64,000 bases of DNA from Mayamaea pseudoterrestris (GCA_027923505.1 BROI01000005.1:620001-684000); one strand, 5' to 3'; positions 49,086 to 60,234 are shown, numbered from the stretch's first letter. Notes: generated from the sequence alone by a model not told the origin. Translations and numbers: made by a program.

Positions 49086-51203
49086 ATGAACGACGGCTGG
49101 GAAGACGACGACGACTTGGATTTACTTGACGATGATGTTACGCAGGACGCTGAGACGGCTGCGCCACCACTGCAATCAGCAGCAGCACTGCTTCATCAAC
49201 AATTTACGAACGATAATCTTTTTGAAGATGGTAATCTACCTGAAAATGCGTGGGAGGAGGAGGATGCCATTTTGGATCTTGTCATTGATGAAGATGAGAT
49301 AAACGGTGAAGTAGCAGCAGCAGTCGGCAGATCGGAGGAAGAGCTACCAGATGGAAGCAACAAATACAACCACGAAGACATAACGCCAGAAATATCGCAG
49401 CAGCAGCAGCCAATTGACTCCCAGGATGACTCCGCTGCAGTAAACGAATTATACACGGAACTGCATGACTACATGGTTTCGCTGCCAAATCTCGCTGCGG
49501 CGGTGAATGACACCTTTCGCAACGACTACAATACCGGTGCCAAGGCGCATGAACTAGTCGAGTACTACGGCAGTCGCCCCCATCTCGCGCAATACACCAT
49601 TGAGACGGAACTGCCGCGCATGAACTATGTTTTGACGGACATTGACTATAGCCAATGGAGTAGTAATAGCAGCAGTAGCAGCAGCAAGCATCATGATTCT
49701 GCGACGGAAGCATTGGCAACTCGTTTGAAACGAGCGGCGGAAACGCATGCGCTGCTCGTGCGGAGCGCCAATCAGTCACTACTGGCGGATCCGCTGCAAG
49801 TGTTAATGACAACGACGAGTTCAAAACACAGTCATGGCAGCACTACCATGATTCGCACCGACTATGGTATGACATGCGTGGCAACCAACGTCAATATCAA
49901 CTTGCATCTACCGTCACCATCCATGGTGCAGCTGCAGGCGGAGCTGCAAGTCTTGGTGCCCACCAAACATGGTGAGCGCCGCGTCGTTGGATGCTTGCAG
50001 TTGAACGTGGCCTTTGCGCCATCTCATGGTACTAGTTGCGCGGTGATTGAATATAAACTGGCGCACGTGGCACTGGCGGACGATTTTCAAGACGCACTGC
50101 TACCATGGGCGCGCTGTCTAATGGAGCAGCGTCGCTTCGACGTGGAACTCGACGGCAACAACGACGCTTGGTCGCCGCATCAAAATGGCAGTGTCGCACA
50201 TGACGTGCGCGACTCCTTGGTGCAGCAGTCTCACTTGCTGCTCCAAACCACTGGCATGCAGGCGGCCTGGACGGAAGTGAAAGTGGCGACGAACAAGCTG
50301 CCGGCGTTTTTGCCGCATGACGTGTTGCAGGAGGCCATGTTGGAGGAGGAGCGGCACAGTCATGAGCAGCAACGACAGCAGCAGCAGCAGCGACGTCAAC
50401 AGCAACATCAACAATCAATGCCGGACCATCGTCCAACCAGTATATTGGGAGGGTTGGTCAAAAAGGGATGGACGCAATTGGCCAACTCGGTGGCGTTGCC
50501 CGAGGAGGATGAATCCTTATATCAAGCCTGGCAACCGCAACCGCTCGCACAACAACAACTAGTGAGTCCTCTTAACGGTATTCCAGAGCAAGGTTTGCAA
50601 TTGTACCGACAGGAGAATTTTATTCACTTGGCGACACATGCCGGTGAAAGGCCACAAAACCCATTTAAAAGGCAGTCACAAGATGTTTTGCACGAAACAA
50701 ACGAACAGCACCTAAAGCAGACTGTGTCATTTCCTCCTTCGCTTACGTTATATCGCCAGGATAATGATGGGCAGAAGCAAACAACTGCTTCGAATGCATC
50801 TGAACGACGAGGTCACATTTTTGACATTCCGCCATTTCAGCAGGAGCAAAGTAAAGGTTTACAACTTTATCGCAAATCAGATGAGCCATTATCAATGCAG
50901 CCAAATATTCACCTGCATTCCCAAAGAAACGCGGAACGCGACATGAAGTTTGAAACTTTGAAAGACGTGGTGCCGGACGGGTGGGACGATGACGTTGACG
51001 TTGCAATCGACGATGGCGATGATATTGACAACCTCAAGGAGCAAGATAATAAGGCGGTTGCATTGTCCAAATCCACGTCTGCCATTGACGATCCGTTTGG
51101 TTTTGTGACACTGAATTTCAAGTACGATCCAGTGACGGACATTCGACCGACGCGCAAACGCTGGGTCAATCCGTTTCCTGGTCCGCGGCGGCTGCAGCCA
51201 TGA
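49086..51203 (+). CDS. Protein with acidic-tryptophan motifs and three LYR repeats, unknown
   Basis: Single exon, 705 aa, ATG at 49086 (caccATGAA). Not assigned to a family. Three acidic Trp motifs stand near the ends: GWEDDDDLD (4-12), AWEEEDAILDL (about 57-67) and GWDDDVDVA (about 631); similar motifs in Dsl1 and Scyl-type proteins bind the COPI coat. The middle (about 125-430) looks folded, beginning ELYTELHDYMVSLPNLAAAV, and may be a helical tether or adaptor domain. A Gln-rich coil follows, then three short repeats, GLQLYR (503 and 591) and SLTLYR (about 552), each before Gln/Lys and an acidic residue. The C-terminus is basic. It could be a vesicle-coat adaptor; this is inference. Head-to-head with SRP72. 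Confidence 0.7.
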   Translation: MNDGWEDDDDLDLLDDDVTQDAETAAPPLQSAAALLHQQFTNDNLFEDGNLPENAWEEEDAILDLVIDEDEINGEVAAAVGRSEEELPDGSNKYNHEDITPEISQQQQPIDSQDDSAAVNELYTELHDYMVSLPNLAAAVNDTFRNDYNTGAKAHELVEYYGSRPHLAQYTIETELPRMNYVLTDIDYSQWSSNSSSSSSKHHDSATEALATRLKRAAETHALLVRSANQSLLADPLQVLMTTTSSKHSHGSTTMIRTDYGMTCVATNVNINLHLPSPSMVQLQAELQVLVPTKHGERRVVGCLQLNVAFAPSHGTSCAVIEYKLAHVALADDFQDALLPWARCLMEQRRFDVELDGNNDAWSPHQNGSVAHDVRDSLVQQSHLLLQTTGMQAAWTEVKVATNKLPAFLPHDVLQEAMLEEERHSHEQQRQQQQQRRQQQHQQSMPDHRPTSILGGLVKKGWTQLANSVALPEEDESLYQAWQPQPLAQQQLVSPLNGIPEQGLQLYRQENFIHLATHAGERPQNPFKRQSQDVLHETNEQHLKQTVSFPPSLTLYRQDNDGQKQTTASNASERRGHIFDIPPFQQEQSKGLQLYRKSDEPLSMQPNIHLHSQRNAERDMKFETLKDVVPDGWDDDVDVAIDDGDDIDNLKEQDNKAVALSKSTSAIDDPFGFVTLNFKYDPVTDIRPTRKRWVNPFPGPRRLQP

Positions 51204-51288
51204 TTTTAAGTATATCTATATCGTATACATCAATATGGATTTATGCATGTATGAATAAATTACGTTAGAACTCTTCATTGTGCTCTTG

Positions 51289-52680
51289 TTACTCATATTC
51301 ATTGCCTGACAGAGCACCAAACAATGCCTCTTGTCCTTCGGGCGATTGAAGCATCAAGGCATGATCATGATGCACGTTAGCAACGACCAAGCGATGATGA
51401 AACTGATGTCCATACACTTGTTTGATGGATGCAAAAAAGTGTTCGCTCCGTTGGCGACGAAACGGCCCCTGCAGTTGCGCTTGACAGTCGCCGTTCAACA
51501 AAACGTCGAGCTCGCCAGCCAAATACACCACGTCTCGTTGAATGTAGCGTCGCACCACGGCATCCACGCCACCAGCGTCTCGAATGGCTTGATTCTTGTA
51601 CGGCGTTGGGAGAAAATCTCCTTCACCAAGACCCCACTCCCACTCGTTGTAGCTGGTGCAGTTGCCAATCTCGTCACGCGTCGGCAGCCGCAAGGTTCCT
51701 TGCAAATATCGTCTTGCATCCAAGTAGCAAAAGCTCTTTGGATTGGCCACCACGATGCGCAGCTTGAGCAATGGACTCGTGAGAGCAAAGCAGTTGGAAA
51801 GCAACGCCCATCGCTGCGCATACTGCCCGCCGGCCGAGTGGCCTGCCACAATCACGTTGCGTAACTTTGGAAACTGCATAATGCTCGTGGCAACGTAATC
51901 CAGCAAAACATCCACGGCAGCGTAGGCACTCACGGGAGCATTCATGGCGTCGGCGCCATATCGCCAAGTATGATAGATTGGTCCGTTCTCGTCCTCCCAA
52001 TAGAGTGGTTCACTGCTGCTATCACTGCTGCTATCACTGCTGCTGCTGCTCGCTGCTGCTGCTTGGCTGCCGGGCGCCAAGAACCATGGCGCAACTATAA
52101 GTGTCGTGTCGGGATCTGGAGTCGCAGCATGCGCGGCGCATATATAGTCGTCCGCGTTTCGCCCCGATCCATGAATAACCACCAGTAACGTCTCCACCAT
52201 CAAGTGCTGCTGGAGCGTGGCAGCGTCTGCGGCGTGGAGTGATCCCATGGTGGATAGATAGGCCAATGGAGGAATGTTTGGTGCAATCGGTAAACCATAA
52301 ATCTCCTGCAACACGTTACTTGCGACGGAGCAAAGTTGGTAACGTGGCACTCGATCCGGTAGTTCATCGTTTTCGGCATCCACCTTTTCACAGAACAATT
52401 CCGGCAATGTGCCGACTGCATTGTCGTCTCGACGTTGCGCACACGCAAAACCCTCACCACATCCGGTGACTCCCATGGCGTCGCAGCAAACTCCTTTCGT
52501 TTCGTCATGTCCCGAGACGCAGGTGAATGACCCATCAGTCGTTGTTGGACAGCACGTGTTGCCGTCGGGACAGACGCTGGAGCTGGAAGCATCGCAGGCA
52601 TGCCAGGCATGAGAAACTTTGACTAGAAAGATTGCAATGACGATAAGGCAAGCAGCAGCTGGCCGGAGAATGACTTTCAT
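51289..52680 (-). CDS. Secreted granulin-like / alpha-beta hydrolase protein
   Basis: Single exon, 463 aa, ATG at 52680. The signal peptide is at about 1-25 (CLIVIAIFLVKVSHA). Residues 26-97 are Cys-rich (CPDGNTCCPT, GVCCDAMGVTGCGEGFAC), resembling a granulin or secreted disulphide domain. The rest is an alpha/beta hydrolase: VVIHGSGRNADDY (oxyanion region), nucleophile elbow GHSAGGQYAQRW with Ser282, a likely acid Asp392 (AGELDVLLNG) and a likely base His440 (HHDHALML). A Ser/Asp run near 210-224 comes from a CTG/GCT-type repeat in the DNA. Substrate unknown; esterase or depolymerase activity is the family expectation. The residue after the signal peptide is Trp, so a plastid route cannot be fully excluded. 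It ends 85 bp from the converging gene. Confidence 0.75.
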   Translation of the reverse strand: MKVILRPAAACLIVIAIFLVKVSHAWHACDASSSSVCPDGNTCCPTTTDGSFTCVSGHDETKGVCCDAMGVTGCGEGFACAQRRDDNAVGTLPELFCEKVDAENDELPDRVPRYQLCSVASNVLQEIYGLPIAPNIPPLAYLSTMGSLHAADAATLQQHLMVETLLVVIHGSGRNADDYICAAHAATPDPDTTLIVAPWFLAPGSQAAAASSSSSDSSSDSSSEPLYWEDENGPIYHTWRYGADAMNAPVSAYAAVDVLLDYVATSIMQFPKLRNVIVAGHSAGGQYAQRWALLSNCFALTSPLLKLRIVVANPKSFCYLDARRYLQGTLRLPTRDEIGNCTSYNEWEWGLGEGDFLPTPYKNQAIRDAGGVDAVVRRYIQRDVVYLAGELDVLLNGDCQAQLQGPFRRQRSEHFFASIKQVYGHQFHHRLVVANVHHDHALMLQSPEGQEALFGALSGNEYE

Positions 52681-52964
52681 GGTTAGAAATTGCAGTGTTT
52701 GGATTCATAATGAAGGTTCCGGCCGAAACGACGAATCGCTGATCATATTGAGTGACGGTACGACTTGTATTTTGATGCTACCTTGACCGAGGGAGATCTC
52801 TCTCAACCTGCCTTTGCGGTGCAACAGGATTAGATGCGACGTAAAGATTAAGAAAAGATTGTATAGGTTGGTGTTTGACTAAATACCCAAAAGGTTGCTT
52901 TAAACAGTAATTTACGCAAATGAATCGCAAACTTTAAAAAAACGCCGCGCCACATGCAGTTATA

Positions 52965-55900
52965 TTAAAAACCAAAGTCTGACGAAGGACTCGCGCTACC
53001 AAGATCCTTGTCCAGGTAGTTTTGCTCGTACTGCTTCATCATGTCTCGCTGCGCCTCGAGATCCACCGTCTGCGCCACCGATTGCGTCTGCGCCCTCGTC
53101 GCCTCGCGCAGTTTCAAAGCGGCAGCCTTGGCTTCCTTTTCTTGTAGCTCCTTGGCCAAGGCCTCCTTTTCCTCCTCCTCGGCTCGCTGCGCCTTTAATT
53201 CCTCGCCGCGGGCGGCAGCTTCCTTGAGTCGCTGCGCCTTGGCGGCGTCCGCCTCGGCCTTGATGCGCTCCTCGCGCGCCTTGCGGTCCGCCTCTTGCTG
53301 CTTGGTCATGGCAGCGCGTTCGCGAGCAGCACCCCAGGCGTCGTCCTCGTCGTCATCCTCCTGATGATTGTTCTTTTCCGACTCGGCAGTGGGCATGCTC
53401 CAGTTGGCAGCAAAGTCGCCATTGCCTTCGTCGTCCTCATTGTCGTCAGCCAATTCACCGAATCCGTCTCCGAGACGAAACTCCTTCGCAGCGTTATTGT
53501 TGTTGTTGCTAAATTGCTTGCCGCCAAATTGCCCAGCAGCCTGGGCAATCTTGGCGTCGTCGCCATCAGAGTCAGAGTCACTGTCGTCTCCTTTGCTTCC
53601 GAATGCAAAGAATGAACCAGAATCAGGTTTCGGCTGTTGCGCCGCAGCTGCTGATTTCTTGGGAGCAGTGGTACTAGTCGTTGCCTGTGAAGGAGCCTTT
53701 CCGGTAGTCTTGGGTTTCTTCTTTGGCTTTGGCTTTGACTTTTTCATAAACTGCGCGAAATGACATGATCAGCAAATGTTCATTTGACCAATGCGAAATG
53801 GGCAAACATTCAAGTATCTTACCTTTGTTACGTAACGCAACAATTTCCGCTGAGTCTTCACATCGAGAAGATCAATTTCGAGGTCAATGTCACCAGCATC
53901 GGCTTCAAGGGGAGTAGCTTCCCGAATAATTTGAACCACTGCGTCCAATTCGTCAGGAGGCAAAAGACCAATATTTTCTGTCAACAGCTCCTGCTCTTCT
54001 TCTGTCAAAGGCTTCGTATCTTCTACCGCAACTCTTTCGACAGTGTAGGCTGTTTCACTCTTTCGTTTTTGTGCCTTTTTGCGCTCTGGTGCAGAAGAGG
54101 CTACCGATGCTGATGAGGGAGGTGCTGTATATACAGTAGTTATCGAATCATCAATGTCATTTTCGTCGCCTGGCGACAACTCCGCCAACAGCTTGTGAGT
54201 GTCGACCAACTGCGTCGACAGCTGCTGAATGTGACCTAGAAGTAGATTAAACTCGGTACGGGACACCGTACTTCCGTTGGCAGAAGTACTGCTGACAATG
54301 TCGGCGAAGAAGTTCGCGTTGGCTGCGGCCATCGCTTGCGCCTCCTCAAGTCGCATGCGTTTAGCACTTTTCAACGGCTCGCCGTCGCGCTTTCGCTTCT
54401 TATCGTCCTTTCCTTTCTTGGCCTTTTCTTCGTCAGCAATTTTTACCATGATGCGTTCCACCTCGCGAAACTTTTGGTTAAAGAATACCAGAAGCGCCCT
54501 TGCAGCTTGGTGGACCGAGTGGGCAGGATCAACATTGAAAGTCATAGCATTCTGGAAAACAAGTCGCACCAAGCGAGCAAGCTCATCGGGATCAGACACA
54601 GCGTTGGTTTCCATTCGTCGATGAATCGTCTTCAAGTCCATCGGCTCTTTAATGATCTGATGATAGGAAGGGATGCCCAGCGCAACAGGATCGACAGGTT
54701 CAGCAAAGAAGTTTCCCATCTCGGTATCTTTTTCTCGAACTGCCCTGAGTATCTGCGCACACATGATCATTGTTCGGGTAAGCAGTGCATCTGGATCATC
54801 GTCCTCGAGCTTCGATGGGAGTTTGACAAGCCGAGTCGACTCTCTCCTTTGAGCAGCAGTTCCCAACGATGCAGTCGATGGCTGACGCACAAGAGCATCG
54901 GGTCTCGTCGCCAACGGAGCCCCAGGTACTACTGCAGCGACTTTAGCCTGTGCTGGTACGGCAAGCTGCTCTGTTGGGTACATGCGATACAACTCTACTT
55001 GGCCGCCTGTCTTCCCGCTCATGACCAGCGTACCCAACAAACTGAAGGTCCCAATCGGGTTGATTCCTTTCCCGTAAACATTGTAAGATCCTTGCGAGTT
55101 CAACCGAAACTTCATAACAACCTGCTGATCGATAATAGTTTGATACCGAGAGCCTTGCTTTTTTATTTGAAAATTACCCTTGTATCTGTCCGAGTCTAGC
55201 GGAAATTGTTTCGAATCGCCACTGGCTGCAGCAGCTGCTTGCGCAAAATGAGACTCTAATCGAAATGTGCAAGGACTAATCTGCCCACCTGTAAAGGATT
55301 CTCTAGTCACTGCCCACTTTCCCGCGCAAGTATGCGTGCCGTCTTCGTTGACTCGAAGCACTCCTCGCATCACAGCCGAATAGCCTCCATTGGCAGGTGG
55401 GACAATTGGCTCCAACTTCGATCCATTTTCGGCCTCGGGTGGAGTGACAACATCGTCAAGCGAAAGAATTGGCTCCATGGCTTGTGCCAATGAAGGGCGA
55501 CGCTGCACAGGAGCTGGAGCGCCAACTGATGCCGTTGCAGGTGGAACGGAAGTCTTGGCCTTAATCTTCCGCGGCTGAAAGTGACGAAATATGGTCAAGA
55601 CATTATCTGGTTCAGCAGACAATGTCCCAGTTATGTTGTATTTGCCGAATACGTTCGTGCCTCGTCCTTCCACGTTGTATCCGCCGGCATTGTTCCTTCG
55701 AAATTTGAGCGTCACGTCCCGCTCATTAATACGAGTCCTAGTGCCATCATCATTTGTCAAGTCGAACCAACCAGAATAGCGACCCGACACAGGAAAGATA
55801 CCAGCAGCGGTTCCACTGCTTTTGTGCTCGTATTCAAATCTATTCGTTGGACCGCCATCGTTCAAGAAGTTCAAACCTGCAGCCCACATTCCACTAATTT

Positions 55901-57269
55901 TGTGAACGACTTCACTGGCACCAAGAGTTTCGACAGACTCTTCCTTTACCATCTTGCCTCTCAAGCAAATGACTCCAGAGGGAAAAGATTCAGAAGGCGG
56001 TGGTAGCGGGCCTTCCGCAACTTCGACGCCAACGACAGCTCCACCAGCATCAGCAGTCTTGCCGTCCGACGTAGTAGCGGCAGGAACCGCAGCTTCCTCG
56101 TACCGCTTCCGCATTTCAATCTTATACGTAGGGTCGTTATAATTAGGACTATTGGGGTCTTCACTTCTATTTGGCGTGGCCGTGCCTTGAATCAAGAAAA
56201 CGCCAAACTGATTTGTTCCCTTTCCATCAAGCAAAAATGACTCGTCATCTTGCTTGGTGTATGTTATTTTGACTCCGCTCTCGGGAATGACTTTGGAACG
56301 CTCCTTTTTCTTTCCCTTGCTAGTAATATGGGAATACATGAGACTAAATGAGCCATGAAACTCGCCGTCCTGCGGCAGTAGTGTCAGCTCCTCGTCAGGC
56401 GAAAGCGTGCGATACAATTCAAATCGTTGCGGAGGAAACGCCGTCGAGTTTTCATAGTTCCAATTGCCGCGAATCAAATGCCGCCGCGTATTCTCCTCGT
56501 AGCAAAGCGTTCCCTTCATTACTGGTAATTGCGGAGCTGGAGCTGCGGCTTCAGTCTGCAGCTTGGTAGTGTTTGCTACAGCTACAGTAGTGTCGACGGA
56601 ATTCGCAGCAGTGACCGATGTGAGTTGTGATTCGGCTGCAGTAGACGCTTGCGCCGACGACGCATCGTCCTTTGATTCTAATTCATTCTGCAATAAATCG
56701 TCCGCGCCTGTCGCTGCTGCATCATTCGTATCCGCTTGCTTGTGCGCGTCTGGCTGAATCGCGTGGCTGTCTTCCATGACGGCATCGCCTTCATCTTCAT
56801 CTGCTGCAGCTTCAGTCATTTCAACGTCTTGTCCAGCCGAACTGCTTGCATTATTAACAGTCGCTAAATTTTCGTCTACTTGCATAGTGTCATCTGCAGT
56901 TGCGTCAGTCTCGACCGCAGTTTCCCCTGCACTGCCATTTTGCTGCGTGACAGCAGCATTGTCTTCATCGTCCAATTGCTGCTCGTAAACATTAATGCTA
57001 ATTGCCCCATTATTTTTGTTATCTTTTTCAATAAATTTAGATGCGTCTGAATCATCTGCGTCGTCTAAATTTAAATTGTCGTCATTGTTATTAATTTTTT
57101 CGTCGTCGTGCTCAGACTGCGGCAGCACTGCACTCTCCGTTCGCCCTTCCACAGGGTTGCTTTCGTTCGAGCCTTCGCCGCTTCCAGTATTTTCGTTTGC
57201 TACTAAAGTATTCTTGCTAGTGTCATGGTATTTATCGTTACTAGTAGATTCCAAAGAGGATACTTCCAT
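52965..57269 (-). CDS. BET-type bromodomain protein with three N-terminal beta-rich repeats
   Basis: Two exons: 57269-53823 and 53750-52965, intron of 72 bp (gtaag...gcgcag), giving 1410 aa. It is a chromatin reader of acetyl-lysine. Order: a disordered acidic N-terminus (1-~245); three related modules at about 250-385, 431-562 and 631-765, each ending in a Gly-x-Gly-x-Asn..Gly-x-Phe/Tyr..Gly-Thr signature; a bromodomain at about 829-935 (PSYHQIIKEPMDLKTIHRRM, AMTFNVDPAHSVHQAA with the acetyl-lysine Asn); a NET domain at about 1087-1150 (EEEQELLTENIGLLPPDELD). Exon 2 continues the NET helix into a Lys-rich segment, an Asp/Ser-rich block and a long Glu/Lys/Ala coiled coil. Exon 2 begins with an internal ATG at 53747 and could be mistaken for a separate 260-aa gene. 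The start is the first ATG in the frame. Confidence 0.85.
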
Positions 57270-57537
57270 AGTCAAACGCTCATGGAGAGGGACTTTTGAT
57301 TTGTGGTTCTGCAGCGCCGCTGCAGCACATGCACGGCTGAATGGACGACCGTTCGTGGACGCGTCGAGTTCCACGTGGCAAGAACTCGTGAAAACTGACT
57401 TTGCAGTCTTATAGTTAGGGTTCGAAAAGGAAATTTAGCTATTTGTCACGACCTGGCTGCCACTCCAACGGTCAATTACCTTTTTGCACAGTGATATGCA
57501 AACTCTGTAGTTGGTTAGTATTTCATACTAGATTATT

Positions 57538-60234
57538 CTAATCAAATACACCTCGCGGAGTGTATGTCTTTTCTTCAAAAAAGCGGTAAATCGTCCTGGT
57601 GAGTGTCGATTCAGCCTCTTCCTCCGCATTGCTTCCTATATCTGACCATTCATCGTCGTCGCTCCCCTCTTGAAAGCCAGCATTGTCCACTACCATCGGA
57701 TCATCGGTAGCGTCTTCAATTGGAAAAATATTTGCGTCTCCGTCAAGTATTTTAGCAACGAGACCCTCCTCGCTAGCAGTGATTGGCCGAAAGGGTGGCA
57801 CCCCACAGAAACGTTTATGATCATCTTTATAATCATCCTTCATGCATGAAGTGCAACAATAAGAGGCGATCCGACAACCGGGACATCGAACAGCAGCAGA
57901 CCTGATGCTGGTCGTCGCTCGACGATCGCCGGCGACGCGAGTGAAAATAGTCACTTCTGCACACTCGAATCTCCAGCACTGAACCCGATCGTCTGGCCAA
58001 AAATCACGACCCAAAAACTCCACAATGCGGAGACCAACGTCCCTCGGCATGGCGAGTCGGTGGGTAGACAACATGACACACTTTGCAGCCTGACGAAATT
58101 CCGGCTGAAACGACAAGTGACTGCTAGGATTCCAAGGTGCACTCCAAGCACGAAACAACAGTAGCAGCGACAAATCATGCCGAGCTCGGAGCTCTCCCCG
58201 AGTTAGCTCGTGTTCGTCTTCATCGGCGCACCAGTGCATGACACAATCTTCACCGCTGGCACTGCTATCATCGTCAGAGTCGTCATCATCGTCTGAATCA
58301 GAGTCATCCGAATCATCCTCCTCGCAGGGAAAGTTTGTTCCGTAGGCACAAACGACAGGATCCAGCGGAGTGACGTCGTAAGTGAAGCGACACCAAAGAA
58401 GAAAATCTGTATATCCAAGACAAGCCGCGCGAATATCCACCATATTCCGAAGAAAAAGCGCACGTACAGCATCACGCACATCCGTGGGAGGTCGTCCGTG
58501 ACAAATTTGTTGAATCTTGCCAAATAGCATCTCATGGGCGCTGCCTCCGTCGGGAGCCCTTGGCTGCTCGAGCTTTTGCAGTAGATTAGATGCGTCGGTT
58601 ATACAATTTGCCATACGATTCGGCACGCACATGCGAGTCTCAGCCAAGGCAGCGTCTTTTACGCCGAAATACAAAGAATTCGAATCTTCACCAACATCCG
58701 CTTGACTCTCATCAACTGGCTTTATAAGTGGCGCGGTAGAATTGATTAAAAGGCTTGCAATATTTTTGACCACGGCACTTGCAAGAGTGTAATATTGATC
58801 AATTACTGGAAGATAAAGCAAACAAGCTTCGGCAATGTCCACCAAGGCTCGGAGGCAGTTGACGTATGTTTCCAGTGCAAGAGAAACGGCTTGCGTGTTG
58901 GTGTCACCACTGCGAACCGCCTTGAGGCGGTGTCGTTCCAGCGAGCCGCGCACGCCAAGTGCTTGAATCACATTATTGACTAGATCAACCGGCACCTTGG
59001 TGCTGCCTTCCGCATCATCATCCTCGTTTTCCAGTCGCCGCACACAAGCAGTTCTCTTCATCCTGAGTTTCCACTTTCCCTCCAAATCGGCAGTCTCATT
59101 TTCCTCGTCCAGCAAATGTCCAAACTCTCGATGAAACGTTGAGCGAACAAAGCCAGCCAAAACATTCACATGCTCCTCCTTGAATACTGTAACACCAAAC
59201 GCCAGTACTTGCGGTAAAAAGTCAATAATAAGTTCGCGCTCCATGCAATAGTGAGTCGCCGGGCTGTCACTCGTCCACTCGCATTCACGGTCGCACGCAA
59301 TGTATTCGCTGCTCACAATGGTCAACAATCGTGCCAACAAGCTACAGTCATCCAAGTCATGATGCCGCGCCAATAGCACCAACACTGCCGCCGCCAATCG
59401 ATCGTCTCGCTGCAGTTCACTCAATGAATGCTTGAGTAGTTTCAGCAGTATGCTGCCCCGATGCGTTCGCTCAAACGGAAGGCGATCATGTCCATGACGT
59501 TCATCAATCAACAAAGTATCATTTTGCTCAAAAAGTTCCTTCTGCGCCGCGGCTGCATAAAAGGCATTGTCTCCCTGCAAAGCCGCCTGCGCCTTCAAAT
59601 CAACCAATGGGCTTGCCAAGTAGGATTGATTGTCATCGAGCGCATGCTGCATCATGTACACCAACGTTTCGTAACTGCAGCAGTGACACTGCTTCTGCAG
59701 CATGGTTTGAGCAAGCGCTTGAATGGAGACTGGAGTATGCGAGTCAACGACTGGAACGTCGGATGGATCTTCGTAATTGTTGTCGTCGACGGAGCCAGCG
59801 TAAATGCGCTTGTCAAACGGCAATAGGCAAGGCGGAATCGAATCAAATGGAATGGGATGCTTGAGTAAGCTCGTGATGGAATGGCCAATCTTGTCAACAT
59901 ACAAGGCGTCGTAGGCGTCCAGTAATGGATATAATGCTGTATCGTAGGGATACATGGAAGGATCCTCCACGATTCCTTGTGGATTAGCGTAGTTTCGACG
60001 CGGTCTGATTGGTTCCATTGTTATTGTTTTTCCGTCCTGAGGAATCGTTTCGATCGTAATGAGCTGCTCGTATTTTGCAGTTTCCTCCTCCCATTCTTGA
60101 TCAATTTGAGCTTTCAGTTGCTGGAACGATTCACATTGGAGCTGAAGGAGCTCCGAGTTGAGCGGCTGGTACCAATCCGTTGTCGAGGCATTGGAATCAC
60201 TTGGAGCTGCTGCTGATTTATTTGTCGAGGCCAT
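57538..60234 (-). CDS. Large MYND zinc-finger protein, unknown role
   Basis: Single exon, 898 aa from the ATG at 60234 (atcATGGCC); an upstream in-frame ATG at 60306 would add 24 residues. The only recognised domain is a MYND-like finger near residues 783-815 (RCPGCRIASYCCTSC...DHKRFCG), a protein-interaction module. The preceding ~700 residues look helical and repeat-like, without a motif I know. An acidic Asp/Ser run near residues 640-660 precedes a conserved-looking block (MPRDVGLRIVEFLGRDFWP) that resembles an F-box-like or ankyrin-linked segment common in diatom proteins. The C-terminus is acidic. Function not assigned. Confidence 0.7.
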   Translation of the reverse strand: MASTNKSAAAPSDSNASTTDWYQPLNSELLQLQCESFQQLKAQIDQEWEEETAKYEQLITIETIPQDGKTITMEPIRPRRNYANPQGIVEDPSMYPYDTALYPLLDAYDALYVDKIGHSITSLLKHPIPFDSIPPCLLPFDKRIYAGSVDDNNYEDPSDVPVVDSHTPVSIQALAQTMLQKQCHCCSYETLVYMMQHALDDNQSYLASPLVDLKAQAALQGDNAFYAAAAQKELFEQNDTLLIDERHGHDRLPFERTHRGSILLKLLKHSLSELQRDDRLAAAVLVLLARHHDLDDCSLLARLLTIVSSEYIACDRECEWTSDSPATHYCMERELIIDFLPQVLAFGVTVFKEEHVNVLAGFVRSTFHREFGHLLDEENETADLEGKWKLRMKRTACVRRLENEDDDAEGSTKVPVDLVNNVIQALGVRGSLERHRLKAVRSGDTNTQAVSLALETYVNCLRALVDIAEACLLYLPVIDQYYTLASAVVKNIASLLINSTAPLIKPVDESQADVGEDSNSLYFGVKDAALAETRMCVPNRMANCITDASNLLQKLEQPRAPDGGSAHEMLFGKIQQICHGRPPTDVRDAVRALFLRNMVDIRAACLGYTDFLLWCRFTYDVTPLDPVVCAYGTNFPCEEDDSDDSDSDDDDDSDDDSSASGEDCVMHWCADEDEHELTRGELRARHDLSLLLLFRAWSAPWNPSSHLSFQPEFRQAAKCVMLSTHRLAMPRDVGLRIVEFLGRDFWPDDRVQCWRFECAEVTIFTRVAGDRRATTSIRSAAVRCPGCRIASYCCTSCMKDDYKDDHKRFCGVPPFRPITASEEGLVAKILDGDANIFPIEDATDDPMVVDNAGFQEGSDDDEWSDIGSNAEEEAESTLTRTIYRFFEEKTYTPRGVFD

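Noticed and set aside
52010-52080. CTG/ATC-rich microsatellite as an independent repeat element
   Set aside because: It is the coding sequence of the Ser/Asp run in the hydrolase and stays in frame.
52965-53747. Stand-alone 260-aa coiled-coil gene
   Set aside because: Joins in frame to the NET domain through a 72-bp GT-AG intron; treated as the last BET exon.
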